Part shown: in pieces, positions 36,992 through 50,858 of the stretch | Layout: every line of letters starts with the position of its first letter | Position numbering within the stretch: the first letter of the stretch is position 1 | Assembly (NCBI GenBank): GCA_031256975.1 | Contig: JAIRPN010000016.1 | Span: forward strand, 1-64,000 | Reading direction: 5' to 3' | Length of the DNA: 64,000 bases | Origin: Verrucomicrobiales bacterium | Lineage (GTDB): Bacteria; Verrucomicrobiota; Verrucomicrobiia; Methylacidiphilales; JAAUTS01 | Made by a program: the position numbers and the translations under genes | Notes under the pieces: model-generated | Told to the model about the DNA's origin: nothing | What the model saw: the letters and a program-made list of their open reading frames with translations, nothing else | Databases searched by the model: none

Positions 36992-39115
36992 ATGCCACCA
37001 AAAATCGACTTGTCCGCCCGGTTGATCCAACTCCTTTCCCAACCCAATTACCAACCGCTCAACCAGCAGCAATTGGCCAAGAAACTCCGGGTCAGCGGCC
37101 CGCTCGCGCAACAACTCGCCGGCACCATCCGTGAACTCGAACTGCAGGGCAAGGTCGCGCGCATCCGCAAGGATTGCTGGATTCTGCCCAAGGAAGCCGA
37201 CCTCATCACCGGCGTCATCAGTTTCAATCCCAAGGGCTTCGCCTTCCTCATCCGCGAGGACAAGGGCGAGGATTTGTACATCGCCGCCGAGGACACCGGC
37301 ACCGCCATGCACCAGGACACCGTGGTCGCCCGCATCGTGCAGGGCAGCGGCAAGTTCGCTAACAAGCAACAGGCACGCGTCATTCGCATCCTCAAACGCC
37401 GGCACACCACCCTGGTCGGTACGCTGGAAAAATCCGGACGCTTTTTTTATGTGGTTCCCGCCGACACCCGTTATGTGCAAAACATCTACGTTCCGGCACC
37501 TTCCGCTAACGACGAAATCCCGGTTAGCGTCGACGACGTCGTGGTGGTCAAGCTGGACGAATGGATTTCCCGCCACGTCAATCCCGAGGGCGACATCGTC
37601 GAACGCCTAGGCAAGAAAGGCGACCCGAATGTCGACATCGTCTCCATCATCCGCAAATTCGAATTGCCCGACGAATTCCCTTCCAATGTTTTGGCAGAAG
37701 TCGCCAGCTTTCCCGCCGCTAACAGCGACGCCAAATGCGACGACTTGAAACAACGCATCGACCTGCGCAACGAACTCATCTGCACCATCGACCCCGACAC
37801 CGCCAAGGATTTCGACGACGCCATTCACGTCAAACGAATCAACCGCGACCAATGGGAAGTCGGCGTTCACATCGCCGACGTTTCTTATTACGTCCGCCCC
37901 GGCAGTGAACTCGACAAAGAAGCTGCCAAACGCGGCAACAGCGTCTACTTGGTCAACCAAGTCATTCCCATGCTGCCGGAAGAATTAAGCAACGGACTTT
38001 GTTCGCTAAACCCGAACGTCGACCGCCTCACCTTTAGCGTCATCGCGACGCTAACCGCGAAAGGCGACGTGGTTAAATACAAAATTCAACGCTCCATCAT
38101 TCACTCCAAAAACCGACTCACCTACCAACAAGCCTTCAGTTCACTCCAGAAAAAAGACGCTAATAGCGACCTCGACCGCATGCTCAAAGCCGCTTGGTCA
38201 TTAGCGTCCGCATTGCGCAAAAAACGCTTCGCCGAAGGCGCGCTCGATCTGGAAATGCCCGAAGTCAAAGTCTACTGCAACGAACACGGCGTCCCCACCG
38301 CGATCACCAAAGTCGAACACGATATCTCGCACCAACTCATCGAAGAATTCATGTTGTTAGCGAACGAGATTGTCGCCACCGATTTAATGCGCGACCGCCG
38401 CTCCGCCATTTATCGCGTCCACGAAAATCCCGATCCCGCCAAACTGCAGGAACTACGTGAAACCCTCCGCATTCACGGCATTCGCGTCGGCGACATGAAT
38501 CAAAAACGCGAAGTGCAAAAGGCGCTAAACCTCATCAAAGGCAAGGACGAGGAACATGCCCTCAAGGTCGCCATCCTGCGTTCCCTCAAGCGCGCCGCCT
38601 ACGACGTTCGCCCGCTCGGGCACTACGGCTTGGCAAAATCCAACTACGCCCACTTCACCTCGCCAATCCGCCGTTACGCCGACCTGGTGGTGCACCGCGC
38701 CTTGGACAAAAAGAGCAAGGGCAAGGGTTTCGCATCACTGGCGGAGCTGGAAAAAGTAGCCAAGCACATCAGCGACACCGAGCGCGTCGCCGCCGAGGCG
38801 GAAAACGAATCCGTCGAACTGAAGAAGATGGAATACTTCGCCAACCAGCTGCGCAGCGACAAGCCGCAAAGTTTCCCCGCCATCATCATGAACGTGGAAA
38901 ACTACGGCATGTTCGTCGAGTTGCCCCAGTTCCTGCTTAGCGGCCTGATTCATGTCTCTTCGTTGAAGGACGACTTTTATTTCTACGACGCCCACAGCCA
39001 GAGCTTCATCGGCAAGAAGTTCAAACGCAAATACAGCGTCGGCCAGACCATCAAGGTGAAAGTCGCCCGCATCGACCAAGTCAAACGCCAGGTCGACTTT
39101 GAAGTGGCGAAGTAA
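36992..39115 (+). CDS. rnr: Ribonuclease R (RNase II/R family 3'-5' exoribonuclease)
   Basis: A 707-residue exoribonuclease that degrades structured RNA. An N-terminal winged-helix-like segment (LIQLLSQPNYQPLNQQQLAK) is followed by cold-shock-type domains (about 65-215), the RNB catalytic domain (TIDPDTAKDFDDAIHV near 267-282 with the metal-binding Asp residues; LNPNVDRLTFSV; the YGLAKSNYAHFTSPIRRYAD block) and a C-terminal S1 domain (NVENYGMFVELPQFLLSGLI). The tail after S1 is short. The gene contains about eleven copies of the CGCTAA core in all three frames, the densest in the window. The start ATG at 36992 has no strong Shine-Dalgarno. Confidence 0.93.
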   Translation: MPPKIDLSARLIQLLSQPNYQPLNQQQLAKKLRVSGPLAQQLAGTIRELELQGKVARIRKDCWILPKEADLITGVISFNPKGFAFLIREDKGEDLYIAAEDTGTAMHQDTVVARIVQGSGKFANKQQARVIRILKRRHTTLVGTLEKSGRFFYVVPADTRYVQNIYVPAPSANDEIPVSVDDVVVVKLDEWISRHVNPEGDIVERLGKKGDPNVDIVSIIRKFELPDEFPSNVLAEVASFPAANSDAKCDDLKQRIDLRNELICTIDPDTAKDFDDAIHVKRINRDQWEVGVHIADVSYYVRPGSELDKEAAKRGNSVYLVNQVIPMLPEELSNGLCSLNPNVDRLTFSVIATLTAKGDVVKYKIQRSIIHSKNRLTYQQAFSSLQKKDANSDLDRMLKAAWSLASALRKKRFAEGALDLEMPEVKVYCNEHGVPTAITKVEHDISHQLIEEFMLLANEIVATDLMRDRRSAIYRVHENPDPAKLQELRETLRIHGIRVGDMNQKREVQKALNLIKGKDEEHALKVAILRSLKRAAYDVRPLGHYGLAKSNYAHFTSPIRRYADLVVHRALDKKSKGKGFASLAELEKVAKHISDTERVAAEAENESVELKKMEYFANQLRSDKPQSFPAIIMNVENYGMFVELPQFLLSGLIHVSSLKDDFYFYDAHSQSFIGKKFKRKYSVGQTIKVKVARIDQVKRQVDFEVAK

Positions 39116-39117
39116 GC

Positions 39118-39882
39118 TTATTTACCATTGAGAATGCGGATTACTTCCGCATGCAGCTTCGGCGCAGCGGCGACGGATGAGTTCGCCGTCAGCGGATCGC
39201 TGCCGTCCCAAGCGCTAATGACGGCACCGGCGCCGCGTACCACCGGGATGATGGGCAGCAAGTCCCAAGGATTCATGACCGGGTCCATCATCACGTCAGC
39301 CATGCCGGAAGCGACCAACAGATAGCCGTAACAATCACCCCAAGTGCGGGTGATTCTCACCTGTCGGCGCAATTGTTCGTAATTGGCCAGATTCTGGTAT
39401 TTTTCAATGTTGGTGACATCGGTGGTCAATACCGTCGCTAACGACAAATTTTCCACCTCGCGCACCCGCACCGGCTTGTTATTGACAGTGGTTAGCGTGT
39501 TGTCGCCGATGCACATTTGGTCGATGACCGGCTGGTAAATCAAGCCAAGCACCGGTTTGCCATTGTGCAGTAAACCGATCAGGGTCCCGAACAGCGGACA
39601 GCCAGTGGTGAATGAAATCGTCCCGTCAATCGGGTCGATCACCCAGACAAATTCCGCATTCTCGTTTTCGTTGCCAAATTCCTCCGCAATAATACCGTGC
39701 GAGGGATAACGTTTGTTGATCTCGGCGCGAATGACCTGCTCGGCCTGTCGGTCGGCGATCGTGACCGGACTAGCGTCCCCTTTCAACTCAACCGTTAGTG
39801 ACGAGTTGAAAAAATAAGGACGGATGACGTCACCCGCCATCCGTCCCAAATATTCAATAAACGCTTTGTATTCGGCGTTCAT
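39118..39882 (-). CDS. Inositol-phosphatase-family phosphatase (histidinol-phosphatase-like)
   Basis: A 254-residue Mg-dependent, Li-sensitive-type phosphatase. Metal-binding motifs: GIIAEEFGNE (about 64-73), WVIDPIDGTISF (the DPxDGT core, about 81-92) and WDLLPIIPVVRGAGAVIS (the WD-x9-AGG-like element near the end). The WDLLP variant and the IDGTISF context are features I associate with HisN-type histidinol-phosphate phosphatases rather than with true inositol monophosphatases, but this is a family-level call. It is convergent with rnr (two-base gap) and six bases downstream of gpmA in the same direction. Confidence 0.8.
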   Translation of the reverse strand: MNAEYKAFIEYLGRMAGDVIRPYFFNSSLTVELKGDASPVTIADRQAEQVIRAEINKRYPSHGIIAEEFGNENENAEFVWVIDPIDGTISFTTGCPLFGTLIGLLHNGKPVLGLIYQPVIDQMCIGDNTLTTVNNKPVRVREVENLSLATVLTTDVTNIEKYQNLANYEQLRRQVRITRTWGDCYGYLLVASGMADVMMDPVMNPWDLLPIIPVVRGAGAVISAWDGSDPLTANSSVAAAPKLHAEVIRILNGK

Positions 39883-39888
39883 GCGAAA

Positions 39889-40638
39889 TTATTTTTTCGC
39901 TTTGCCTTGGGCAGCCACCGCGGCCATCGCCTTGGCGACCTCTTCCGGGTCACCCACGTAGTAGTGTTTGATCGGCTTCAAATCCTTGTCCAGTTCATAC
40001 ACCAGCGGCATGCCGGTCGGAATGTTGAGTTCGAGGATGTCGGCATCGGAAATATTGTCGAGGTACTTGACCAAGGCGCGCAGGCTGTTGCCGTGGGCGG
40101 CAACAACGACACGCTTGCCGGACTTGATCGCCGGGGCCAGTTCTTCGTGCCAGAACGGCAGGAAACGGGCCACGGTGTCCTTCAGGCATTCGGTCACCGG
40201 CAGTTCCTCGGGTTTCAAATCCTTGTAACGGGGATCATGACCGGGGAAGCGCGGATCATTCTTGTCGAGCGGAGGCGGCGCGATGTCATAAGCGCGGCGC
40301 CAGATTTTCACCTGTTCTTCACCGTGTTTGGCGGCGGTTTCGGCTTTGTCCAAACCCTGCAACGCACCGTAGTGGCGTTCGTTCAAGCGCCAGTTCTTCT
40401 TCACCGGAATCCACAGCAAATCCATGCCTTCGAGCACATAATTCAGGGTTTTGATCGCGCGCTTCAGCACCGAAACGTAGGCAATATCAAACACAAAGCC
40501 GTCTTTCTTGAGCTGCAAACCGGCTTTTTTGCCTTCGCCGACGCCTTTTTCCGATAAATCCACATCAGTCCAACCCGTGAAGCGGTTTTCCTGATTCCAT
40601 ACACTTTCGCCGTGGCGAATGAGAACTAGTTTGTACAT
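39889..40638 (-). CDS. gpmA: 2,3-bisphosphoglycerate-dependent phosphoglycerate mutase
   Basis: A 249-residue glycolytic enzyme interconverting 3- and 2-phosphoglycerate. The phosphohistidine motif [18 protein letters not shown] begins at residue 6, followed by [15 protein letters not shown], a [18 protein letters not shown] stretch and the second catalytic His in [15 protein letters not shown]. All are diagnostic for the dPGM group. The frame is open for 71 more codons upstream, but the ATG at 40636-40638 gives the canonical [11 protein letters not shown] start. It is divergent from another histidine-phosphatase gene; the two starts are 64 bases apart with promoter-like TTTATTAT between them. 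Confidence 0.95.
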   Translation of the reverse strand: MYKLVLIRHGESVWNQENRFTGWTDVDLSEKGVGEGKKAGLQLKKDGFVFDIAYVSVLKRAIKTLNYVLEGMDLLWIPVKKNWRLNERHYGALQGLDKAETAAKHGEEQVKIWRRAYDIAPPPLDKNDPRFPGHDPRYKDLKPEELPVTECLKDTVARFLPFWHEELAPAIKSGKRVVVAAHGNSLRALVKYLDNISDADILELNIPTGMPLVYELDKDLKPIKHYYVGDPEEVAKAMAAVAAQGKAKK

Positions 40639-40702
40639 ATTTAATTTTCTTGGTTGTAGAGCCACTGATAATAAACTGTTCCAACATTTAGGAAAGCTGA
40701 AA

Positions 40703-41323
40703 TTGAAAACCTTGTACTTTGTCCGCCACGGGGAAACCGACTGGAATGCCAAACACCTGATCATGGGCCAGCGCGACCTGCCGCTAAACGCCAGAGGCCG
40801 CGAACAGGCGGCGCTAACCGCCAAACTCCTGGCCGACATCCCCTTCACCACTTGTTACAGCAGCGACCTCGGCCGCGCCCGTGAGACAGCGGAAATCCTC
40901 CTCGCCAACCGCAACCTCGCCATTAGCGCCGACCCCCGCCTGCGCGAAATCAAATATGGCGTGTTTGAGGGACTAACCGCCAAGGAATGGGCAACTGCAT
41001 TTCCTCAGGATTACGCCCATTATCAGGCCAATACATTGCGCAATGCCCCCACCGGCGCGGAATCCCGGCTGCAACTAATGGCCCGCATTGACGATTTCCT
41101 GCAGGACACCAGTTCCAACCAAGCCAACGACGAAACCATTCTCGTCGTCACCCACGGTGGCACCATGGCCGCGTTGTTCAATTTATTGTTGGTCAAGGAA
41201 CAGGGCGGAGAACCCGCTTATTTCCACCGTCTGTTCCGTTTCGACAACTGCGGCGTTAGCGTCCTACGCTACGAACACGATCACTGGCGCGTACTGATCG
41301 CTAATTGTGGTTCGCACTTGTAA
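40703..41323 (+). CDS. Histidine-phosphatase-family protein (phosphoglycerate-mutase-like)
   Basis: A 206-residue enzyme with [13 protein letters not shown] at the N-terminus (catalytic His in RHGE), [29 protein letters not shown] and the second His in [12 protein letters not shown]. This pattern is that of the CobC/PhoE/GpmB-like group, which are phosphatases of varied substrate (alpha-ribazole phosphate, phosphosugars, phosphoserine). The TTG at 40703-40705 is chosen as start because AGGA lies nine bases before it and the protein then begins [10 protein letters not shown]; the open frame reaches 40619. Which substrate is used cannot be read. Confidence 0.83.
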   Translation: MKTLYFVRHGETDWNAKHLIMGQRDLPLNARGREQAALTAKLLADIPFTTCYSSDLGRARETAEILLANRNLAISADPRLREIKYGVFEGLTAKEWATAFPQDYAHYQANTLRNAPTGAESRLQLMARIDDFLQDTSSNQANDETILVVTHGGTMAALFNLLLVKEQGGEPAYFHRLFRFDNCGVSVLRYEHDHWRVLIANCGSHL

Positions 41324-41411
41324 CCACTACCAGTTCTAGCGTCGATGATTGAATTGTTGCCTGTTTGTCATGAAAATGACACATACTCATGGCTATTATT
41401 CAATTACCGAT

Positions 41412-42194
41412 ATGAATCATTATCGCACAGCTTGGATCTCCGATCTGCATCTCGGCACTCGCGGATGCAAGGCGCACGCCATCCTCAATTTTCTCAAGGA
41501 CAACGAATTTGACACCCTTTACCTGGTCGGCGACATCGTGGATATCTGGGCCCTGCGCCGCGGCATTTACTGGCCCCAGGAACACAACGACGTGATCCAA
41601 AAACTGTTGCGCAAATCCCGCAAGGGCACGCACTTGATTTACATTCCCGGCAACCACGATGAATTCATTGATGGCTTTCTCGGCAAATTCGGCGACATCA
41701 CCATCCAGAAACAGTTTGTCCACACCACCGCCAAGGGCGAGAAAATCCTGGTCATGCACGGACACGAACTGGACGTGGTGATCCAGAACCTAGGCTGGCT
41801 GGCGCACATCGGCGACCTGGGTTACAAGCTATTGCTGGAACTCAACGGCCCGGTGAATTTCTTCCGCCGCCTCTTCGGTTATCAATACTGGTCGCTCAGC
41901 GCCTACGTCAAAAACGAGGTCAAGAACGTGGTCAGCTTCATCGGCAAATTCGAGGAAGCGGTCACCCATTACGCCGCTAACCACGAAGTGGATTCCGTGC
42001 TCTGCGGCCACATCCACCACGCCGCCTCGCATGCCATCGGAAAAGTGCATTATTACAACACCGGCGACTGGGTGGAGAGTTGCACCGCCATCGTCGAGCA
42101 CGCCAATGGCGAACTGGAATTAAAATACTACGCCATTGATGCCGAGCATGTGGAAGAGGAAAGTGCCCCGGAACCCGCCTCGCTGGCAGGCTAA
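41412..42194 (+). CDS. LpxH-like metallophosphoesterase (UDP-2,3-diacylglucosamine diphosphatase family)
   Basis: A 260-residue calcineurin-like phosphoesterase. Metal ligands are all visible: WISDLHLG (DxH, residues 9-16), YLVGDIVDIW (GD), YIPGNHDEFIDG (GNHD), VMHGHELD and LCGHIHHAAS (GHxH). The overall order and the VDIW segment are typical of the LpxH/LpxH2 group that cleaves UDP-diacylglucosamine in lipid A synthesis. The C-terminal 20 residues are Glu/Pro-rich and dispensable-looking. The ATG at 41412 is preferred to an upstream TTG at 41349. It follows the histidine-phosphatase gene with an 88-base gap. Confidence 0.83.
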   Translation: MNHYRTAWISDLHLGTRGCKAHAILNFLKDNEFDTLYLVGDIVDIWALRRGIYWPQEHNDVIQKLLRKSRKGTHLIYIPGNHDEFIDGFLGKFGDITIQKQFVHTTAKGEKILVMHGHELDVVIQNLGWLAHIGDLGYKLLLELNGPVNFFRRLFGYQYWSLSAYVKNEVKNVVSFIGKFEEAVTHYAANHEVDSVLCGHIHHAASHAIGKVHYYNTGDWVESCTAIVEHANGELELKYYAIDAEHVEEESAPEPASLAG

Positions 42195-42209
42195 GCGCCC
42201 GTTTTGTGC

Positions 42210-42815
42210 TTAATGGATCAGTAATTTCGCCAGCAACACACCGGCAACCAGTCCAAGGATCACGCCACCGACAAAAAACAAGGTCCTGCCCAGTGATTTT
42301 CTTCCCGTTGGCAGACTCTTCTTCGCTTCCACCGGGGAGGCCGCTTTTTTCCCGGTTAGCGTTGAACCAATGCTGGAAATTTTCGACACGCTTTGTGTCT
42401 CATTGACCTTGTATTCAATCTTCACCGGCTCACGGTTAGCGAGCACATTGTTGGTCTTGGTTTTGCGCTTCAGTTTCTCGATTGAATCCTCCGCATCGTC
42501 GGTGTCGAGAGGAGGATGCGCGTCGTCAAAAATTTCCGGGTCCAGGCGAAAATCCACCAAGCCGATCTGGAAAATTTCCCCCGGTTGCAACTGTATGCTC
42601 TGCTTGATCAATTCACCGCGCACCAGCGTGCCGTTGGTGGTCTGCAAGTCCTCGATCCACACGCCATTCGGGAAATTATGAATGATCGCGTGCTTGCGGC
42701 TCACCGATTCATGATCAATAAATATCTGAACTTCCCCGCAACGCCCGACCACCACATCGCCCGGAGGCACGGCATAGGCATGGTTGTTCGCTAAATTACG
42801 TAATCGATAAATCAT
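42210..42815 (-). CDS. FHA-domain protein with C-terminal membrane anchor
   Basis: A 201-residue protein. Residues about 20-95 form a forkhead-associated domain with GRCGEVQIFIDHESVSRKHA (the GR, S and RxH phosphothreonine-binding positions), WIEDLQTTNGTLVRG (the NG element) and QLQPGEIFQIGLVDFRL. A Lys- and Ser-rich linker follows, then a single C-terminal membrane helix (TLFFVGGVILGLVAGVLLAK). It would bind phosphothreonine peptides at the cytoplasmic membrane; no kinase is encoded in the window. The gene ends 16 bases from the convergent LpxH-like gene. Confidence 0.88.
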   Translation of the reverse strand: MIYRLRNLANNHAYAVPPGDVVVGRCGEVQIFIDHESVSRKHAIIHNFPNGVWIEDLQTTNGTLVRGELIKQSIQLQPGEIFQIGLVDFRLDPEIFDDAHPPLDTDDAEDSIEKLKRKTKTNNVLANREPVKIEYKVNETQSVSKISSIGSTLTGKKAASPVEAKKSLPTGRKSLGRTLFFVGGVILGLVAGVLLAKLLIH

Positions 42816-42952
42816 ACCTCAGACGCAACTAAACAGCTTTCCGGGGAATTTTCCAACCCAATCGCCGAAAAACATGAGAACAAGGATGATTTTGATACTA
42901 TTGTCTGTGAACAACGCCTGTTTCACGCTCCGGGACACCCTTGGGCGACGCT

Positions 42953-44344
42953 TTACAACAATCCGCCTTCCGGAAGCGGGTCGGATTTCACGGTTAGCGT
43001 TGGCAGATTCCCCGGCTTGGTCTTCCACCACAACCTGATGATTAGCGGCAGCGAAACCACGACCAAACCGGTTAATAATGCGATCCACACCCCGATCGCA
43101 CCCCATAATTTGTACCCTAAAAAATACGCTAACGGCAATGCCACCAGCCAGTAAGCCACCAAAGTAAAGACAAATGGCACCCGCACGTCGGCCAGCCCTC
43201 GCAAGGCGCCGACGCACACCACCTGCCAGCCGTCGAATACTTGAAAGGCTGCCACGGCGAAAAATAATTGCGCCGTCAGGGCAATCACCGCCTGGTCATC
43301 CACAAACGCGTAACCGATCACCTTGCGCAATATTAAGAATACGGAGGCAAAGCACAGCATCATCAGGGTGGTACCCAATATGGCTTGCGAGCAAATCGGC
43401 CGCACCAGCCCTGCTTGCCCGGCTCCCATCACCTGCCCGACCCTGATGGTTAGCGCCATCGCCAGCCCAAGCGGGAACATGAAGGCGGTCGCCGCACAAG
43501 TCAGCACAATCTGGTGCGCCGCCAACGCGTCGACGCTGATCCAGCCACAAATCGTCGCGCACACCGCGAAAATCCCGACCTCCGAAATCAGATGCAACCC
43601 GGTCGGCACCCCCAAATGCAGCAAGGACCAAATCTCGGACCAGGCAATTCCCCCGAAAAAAGTTTTCGGCAGCCAGCTGCGAAATCCGGCTGCACGAAAA
43701 ATCACCGTGAACAACATCAACACAATTACCATGCGACCAATGAAGGTTCCCCAAGCCGCACCGGTCAGCCCCAATGTCGGCAATCCCCAATTTCCGTAAA
43801 TTAACAGCCAATTGATCAAAATATTCACCGCTACGCCGATCAACGTAATCCAAAACGGCAACCAGGGGCGGGCGCACGCCTCGCAAAAGGACTTGGCCGT
43901 CAGCGTCAAATAAACCGGGATCAGCGAAGCGCCCACGATAATAATGAAAGGCCGGGCCTCCGCCGTGACCTCGGCATTCTGCCCCAGCAGCGACAAAAAC
44001 GGGGAAAATCCAAGAAACAAGGCAAACACGCCAATACCCAGAATCAACGCGATCAACAGCCCGGCACGTAAAATTTTTCCGGCCAAGACGAAATTTTTCG
44101 CCCCGAAATGATGGGAAGTCTGCACGCTAACCGCCGTCAACACCCCCACCCCGAATAAAAACGGCACATGCAAAACAATATTCGCAAAGGCGCAGGCGGC
44201 CAGCGGCACCACGCCGACCCGTCCGACCATGATATTGTCCACCCAGCCCATCAGCATTTGCCCGAGCTGTCCCATGATGATCGGGAATGCCAGCACCCAG
44301 GTCTGCCGGAACTGTTGCCAATATTCTCCACTGGGTAAGGACAT
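42953..44344 (-). CDS. MATE-family multidrug/metabolite efflux transporter
   Basis: A 463-residue membrane protein with about twelve helices in two related halves. The N-half has FPIIMGQLGQMLMGWVDNIMVGRVG, typical of the NorM-type MATE branch, and LTAVSVQTSHHFGAKN; the C-half repeats ALAMALTIRVGQVMGAGQ. These carriers export cationic drugs or metabolites using Na+ or H+ gradients. The ATG at 44342-44344 is chosen over a TTG three codons earlier; TATGTT just upstream on the minus strand may be the -10 of its promoter. A smaller frame inside the gene on the same strand is not a separate gene. Confidence 0.92.
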   Translation of the reverse strand: MSLPSGEYWQQFRQTWVLAFPIIMGQLGQMLMGWVDNIMVGRVGVVPLAACAFANIVLHVPFLFGVGVLTAVSVQTSHHFGAKNFVLAGKILRAGLLIALILGIGVFALFLGFSPFLSLLGQNAEVTAEARPFIIIVGASLIPVYLTLTAKSFCEACARPWLPFWITLIGVAVNILINWLLIYGNWGLPTLGLTGAAWGTFIGRMVIVLMLFTVIFRAAGFRSWLPKTFFGGIAWSEIWSLLHLGVPTGLHLISEVGIFAVCATICGWISVDALAAHQIVLTCAATAFMFPLGLAMALTIRVGQVMGAGQAGLVRPICSQAILGTTLMMLCFASVFLILRKVIGYAFVDDQAVIALTAQLFFAVAAFQVFDGWQVVCVGALRGLADVRVPFVFTLVAYWLVALPLAYFLGYKLWGAIGVWIALLTGLVVVSLPLIIRLWWKTKPGNLPTLTVKSDPLPEGGLL

Positions 44345-44433
44345 GTCCGCCAAAACATAGCAAAATCACGCTAATAACGCAGTGTTTTCTTCACTTTGCT
44401 TTACTCTGTTTACTAGATTTTCTGACTCTCGAT

Positions 44434-45459
44434 TCAATCCGTTGTCACAATTTTTTCGTGTGTGAAAACATAGCAACCATCCTGGGTTATTCCCACAGGA
44501 TAAACACGTCCACTCCCCGTTTCATATTCAACATTAAGCAGGGCAACAACTTGGGCATTAGGCACATACCTTGTTCCATTGCGAAATCGGCCATTTATCA
44601 GGTATCGAATCATCAAAGTTTTTTCCGTATCCGTCAATGACGAAACCGGACGTAAATTCACCGATTTAAATTTGAGGTCTTTCAGTTTAAAATCCGTAAT
44701 TACTCCTTCCGCGCCATCAGAGAAAACTACTTTGGCAGTAGTTTGATTGTGCTCTTGGGAAGATTGCTGAATAACAATAACCGGCTGAGATGATTGAGTT
44801 CCTGCCGGCGTACGGTACCTAAAAGTATCCGGCATTTTTCCTTCAAAATTATAAATGGCACAATCGATTGCTTTACGTTCAGGAAAAACTGCCCACCAAT
44901 AAGACAATTCCGTAAAAATTTTTCTATCACCCGCCTCAATGGCTGTGGCCACTTTACTTTTGAACTCCTCCAATGTTTTGACTTTGATTAGCGGAGAATC
45001 ATCAACAATCGTTTTTTCATCATTTACCAATTTGTCTTCCGCATTGCTCACTAATCTGATTTCGCCGTTCGCATTTTGAATTGCCGGCAATTGCATCGCA
45101 TGGGGTTCATTTCCCTTCATTTGATAATGAAGATTTAATACTCCTGTTGATTTCAATTGTTGTTTGGGTAATTCAACCAGAGGAAATGGGACGAAATGAG
45201 GCTTATAATCGACAGAAACCAATTTCCAGCCTTTCGCGAGAGGATCTTCAAAATACTCAGATATAAGAATGTCGCGGATCAATTGAGGAGTTTCTTCGGT
45301 AAATAACTGATTCAATACCTTCAAATCCATTGCCTTGCCGGCATTACAAACTTTTTGACAAAAAACACTCCTATCATCAGCTTCAGTCGCCAAGGATGAA
45401 CACAGAAAAAGAGTAAAAAGCAAAGGAATTATCAGCAAAGAACGAAAAACATGAGCCAT
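44434..45459 (-). CDS. Hypothetical secreted protein (no recognised family)
   Basis: A 341-residue protein with a clear signal peptide (residues about 1-25, hydrophobic core LLIIPLLFTLFLC ending near SSLATEA). The mature part begins with a Cys-containing segment (VFCQKVCNAGKAMD) and shows no motif I recognise. Its middle (about 150-190) is Lys/Glu-rich, and the C-terminal 90 residues (FSDGAEGVITDFKLKDLKF, RFRNGTRYVPNAQVVALLNV) look like a beta-rich repeat of an earlier region (YKPHFVPFPLVEL to LNLHYQM). The gene is richer in A and T than its neighbours. It lies directly downstream of the rRNA operon terminator and may be recently acquired. Confidence 0.6.
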   Translation of the reverse strand: MAHVFRSLLIIPLLFTLFLCSSLATEADDRSVFCQKVCNAGKAMDLKVLNQLFTEETPQLIRDILISEYFEDPLAKGWKLVSVDYKPHFVPFPLVELPKQQLKSTGVLNLHYQMKGNEPHAMQLPAIQNANGEIRLVSNAEDKLVNDEKTIVDDSPLIKVKTLEEFKSKVATAIEAGDRKIFTELSYWWAVFPERKAIDCAIYNFEGKMPDTFRYRTPAGTQSSQPVIVIQQSSQEHNQTTAKVVFSDGAEGVITDFKLKDLKFKSVNLRPVSSLTDTEKTLMIRYLINGRFRNGTRYVPNAQVVALLNVEYETGSGRVYPVGITQDGCYVFTHEKIVTTD

Positions 45460-45511
45460 ATTTTACAAGATTAATCTTGGATAGCAAAAGCTCAAGCCTT
45501 TCGTTTTGAAC

Positions 45512-45550
45512 AAAAAAAAGAGCCCCGCACTGGTTTCCCAGCCGGGGCTC
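45512..45550 (-). terminator. Intrinsic terminator of the rRNA operon
   Basis: On the minus strand an eight-base-pair GC-rich stem (GAGCCCCG with CGGGGCTC) is followed by eight T residues. It lies directly after the 5S gene and before the orphan secreted-protein gene. Confidence 0.85.
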
Positions 45551-45556
45551 ATAGAT

Positions 45557-45671
45557 ACTGGCAACGACTTACTCTCACAGGGCCTATCGCCCCACTACCA
45601 TCAGCGATGACGCGTTTCACTGCCGTGTTCGGGATGGGAACGGGTGGTGCCACGTCTCTAGGGTCACCAGA
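45557..45671 (-). rRNA. rrf: 5S ribosomal RNA
   Basis: The minus strand reads TCTGGTGACCCTAGAG at the 5' end, then the conserved CCGTTCCCATCCCGAACACG block and a 3' end pairing back as GTCGTTGCCAGTA. About 115 nt; ends estimated to within a few bases. Last gene of the rRNA operon. Confidence 0.92.
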
Positions 45672-45847
45672 GTTCTAACACTTGAGTATTAGCATCTCTA
45701 GAGACCTTTGCCGTCGTATTTTTCAAAGAACTGCAGTTCCTTGACAGCTGCATATAAGAATTATAAAGCGCGTACTTCTCTGTAGAGCTTGATAATCCTA
45801 AGCCTTCCCGATTCCGTGGAATCGGGATTCGCTTAAAATTTAGAATC

Positions 45848-48702
<2,855 letters not shown>

Positions 48703-48930
48703 TAATAAATCTTTTCGTTTACTTTCTTAATTGCTCTATTTGAAGTTGTTTCCACTCAGATCTTATTTTCATAAGATCGGAATAGACCCAATTTTACTTA
48801 TAATCTTATATGCAGTTGTCAAAGAACTTCACGGTTAACGGCCTAGCCGCCTTCCGCATTTCGATTTCGTCGAAAAGTTTAAACGAATCAGCGATTCATC
48901 TAAACTTTTCCACGTCCGCCACGCTCATAG

Positions 48931-49004
48931 TGGGCCTGACTGGGCTCGAACCAGTGACCCTGCGCTTATCAAGCGCATGCTCTAACCAACTGAGCTACAG
49001 GCCC
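48931..49004 (-). tRNA. tRNA-Ile (anticodon GAT)
   Basis: The minus strand folds fully: acceptor GGGCCTG/CAGGCCC, anticodon stem TGCGC/GCGCA with loop TTGATAA, T arm CTGG-TTCGAGC-CCAG. It lies in the 16S-23S spacer, after tRNA-Ala in transcription order. Confidence 0.95.
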
Positions 49005-49033
49005 GGCTAAAAAAACCCTGTCACTTTATAGCG

Positions 49034-49106
49034 TGGAGGCAAGGGGATTCGAACCCCTGACATCCAGCTTGCAAAGCTGGCGCTCTACCAACTGAGCTAT
49101 GCCCCC
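49034..49106 (-). tRNA. tRNA-Ala (anticodon TGC)
   Basis: The minus strand gives acceptor GGGGGCA/TGCCTCC with the G3-U70 pair, anticodon stem CCAGC/GCTGG with loop TTTGCAA, and T arm AGGGG-TTCGAAT-CCCCT. It is the first tRNA after 16S, opposite to the usual Ile-then-Ala order. Confidence 0.95.
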
Positions 49107-49323
49107 GGATTCAAGGAAATACCCTTAATTTTGAAGTTTGTCTAAAAAGAACGTACGTGCAGGCTTTCCGCCTGCAAATTAGTAAAAACTGAATTGTATG
49201 GAACGTCGCGTTACCTAAATTGGTTTCCCGTTTTAGGCTTTAAAGACTGCATATTGTCTATTGCTAAACAACTTAGCAGCCGACCTAGCAAGCTCAATTT
49301 CAGACGAGCTGAAAGAGCAAGCT

Positions 49324-50858
<1,535 letters not shown>

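Noticed and set aside
42819-43217. Separate 132-codon gene overlapping the MATE gene end
   Set aside because: It is another frame within the MATE coding region and its downstream flank, with no motif or start signal.
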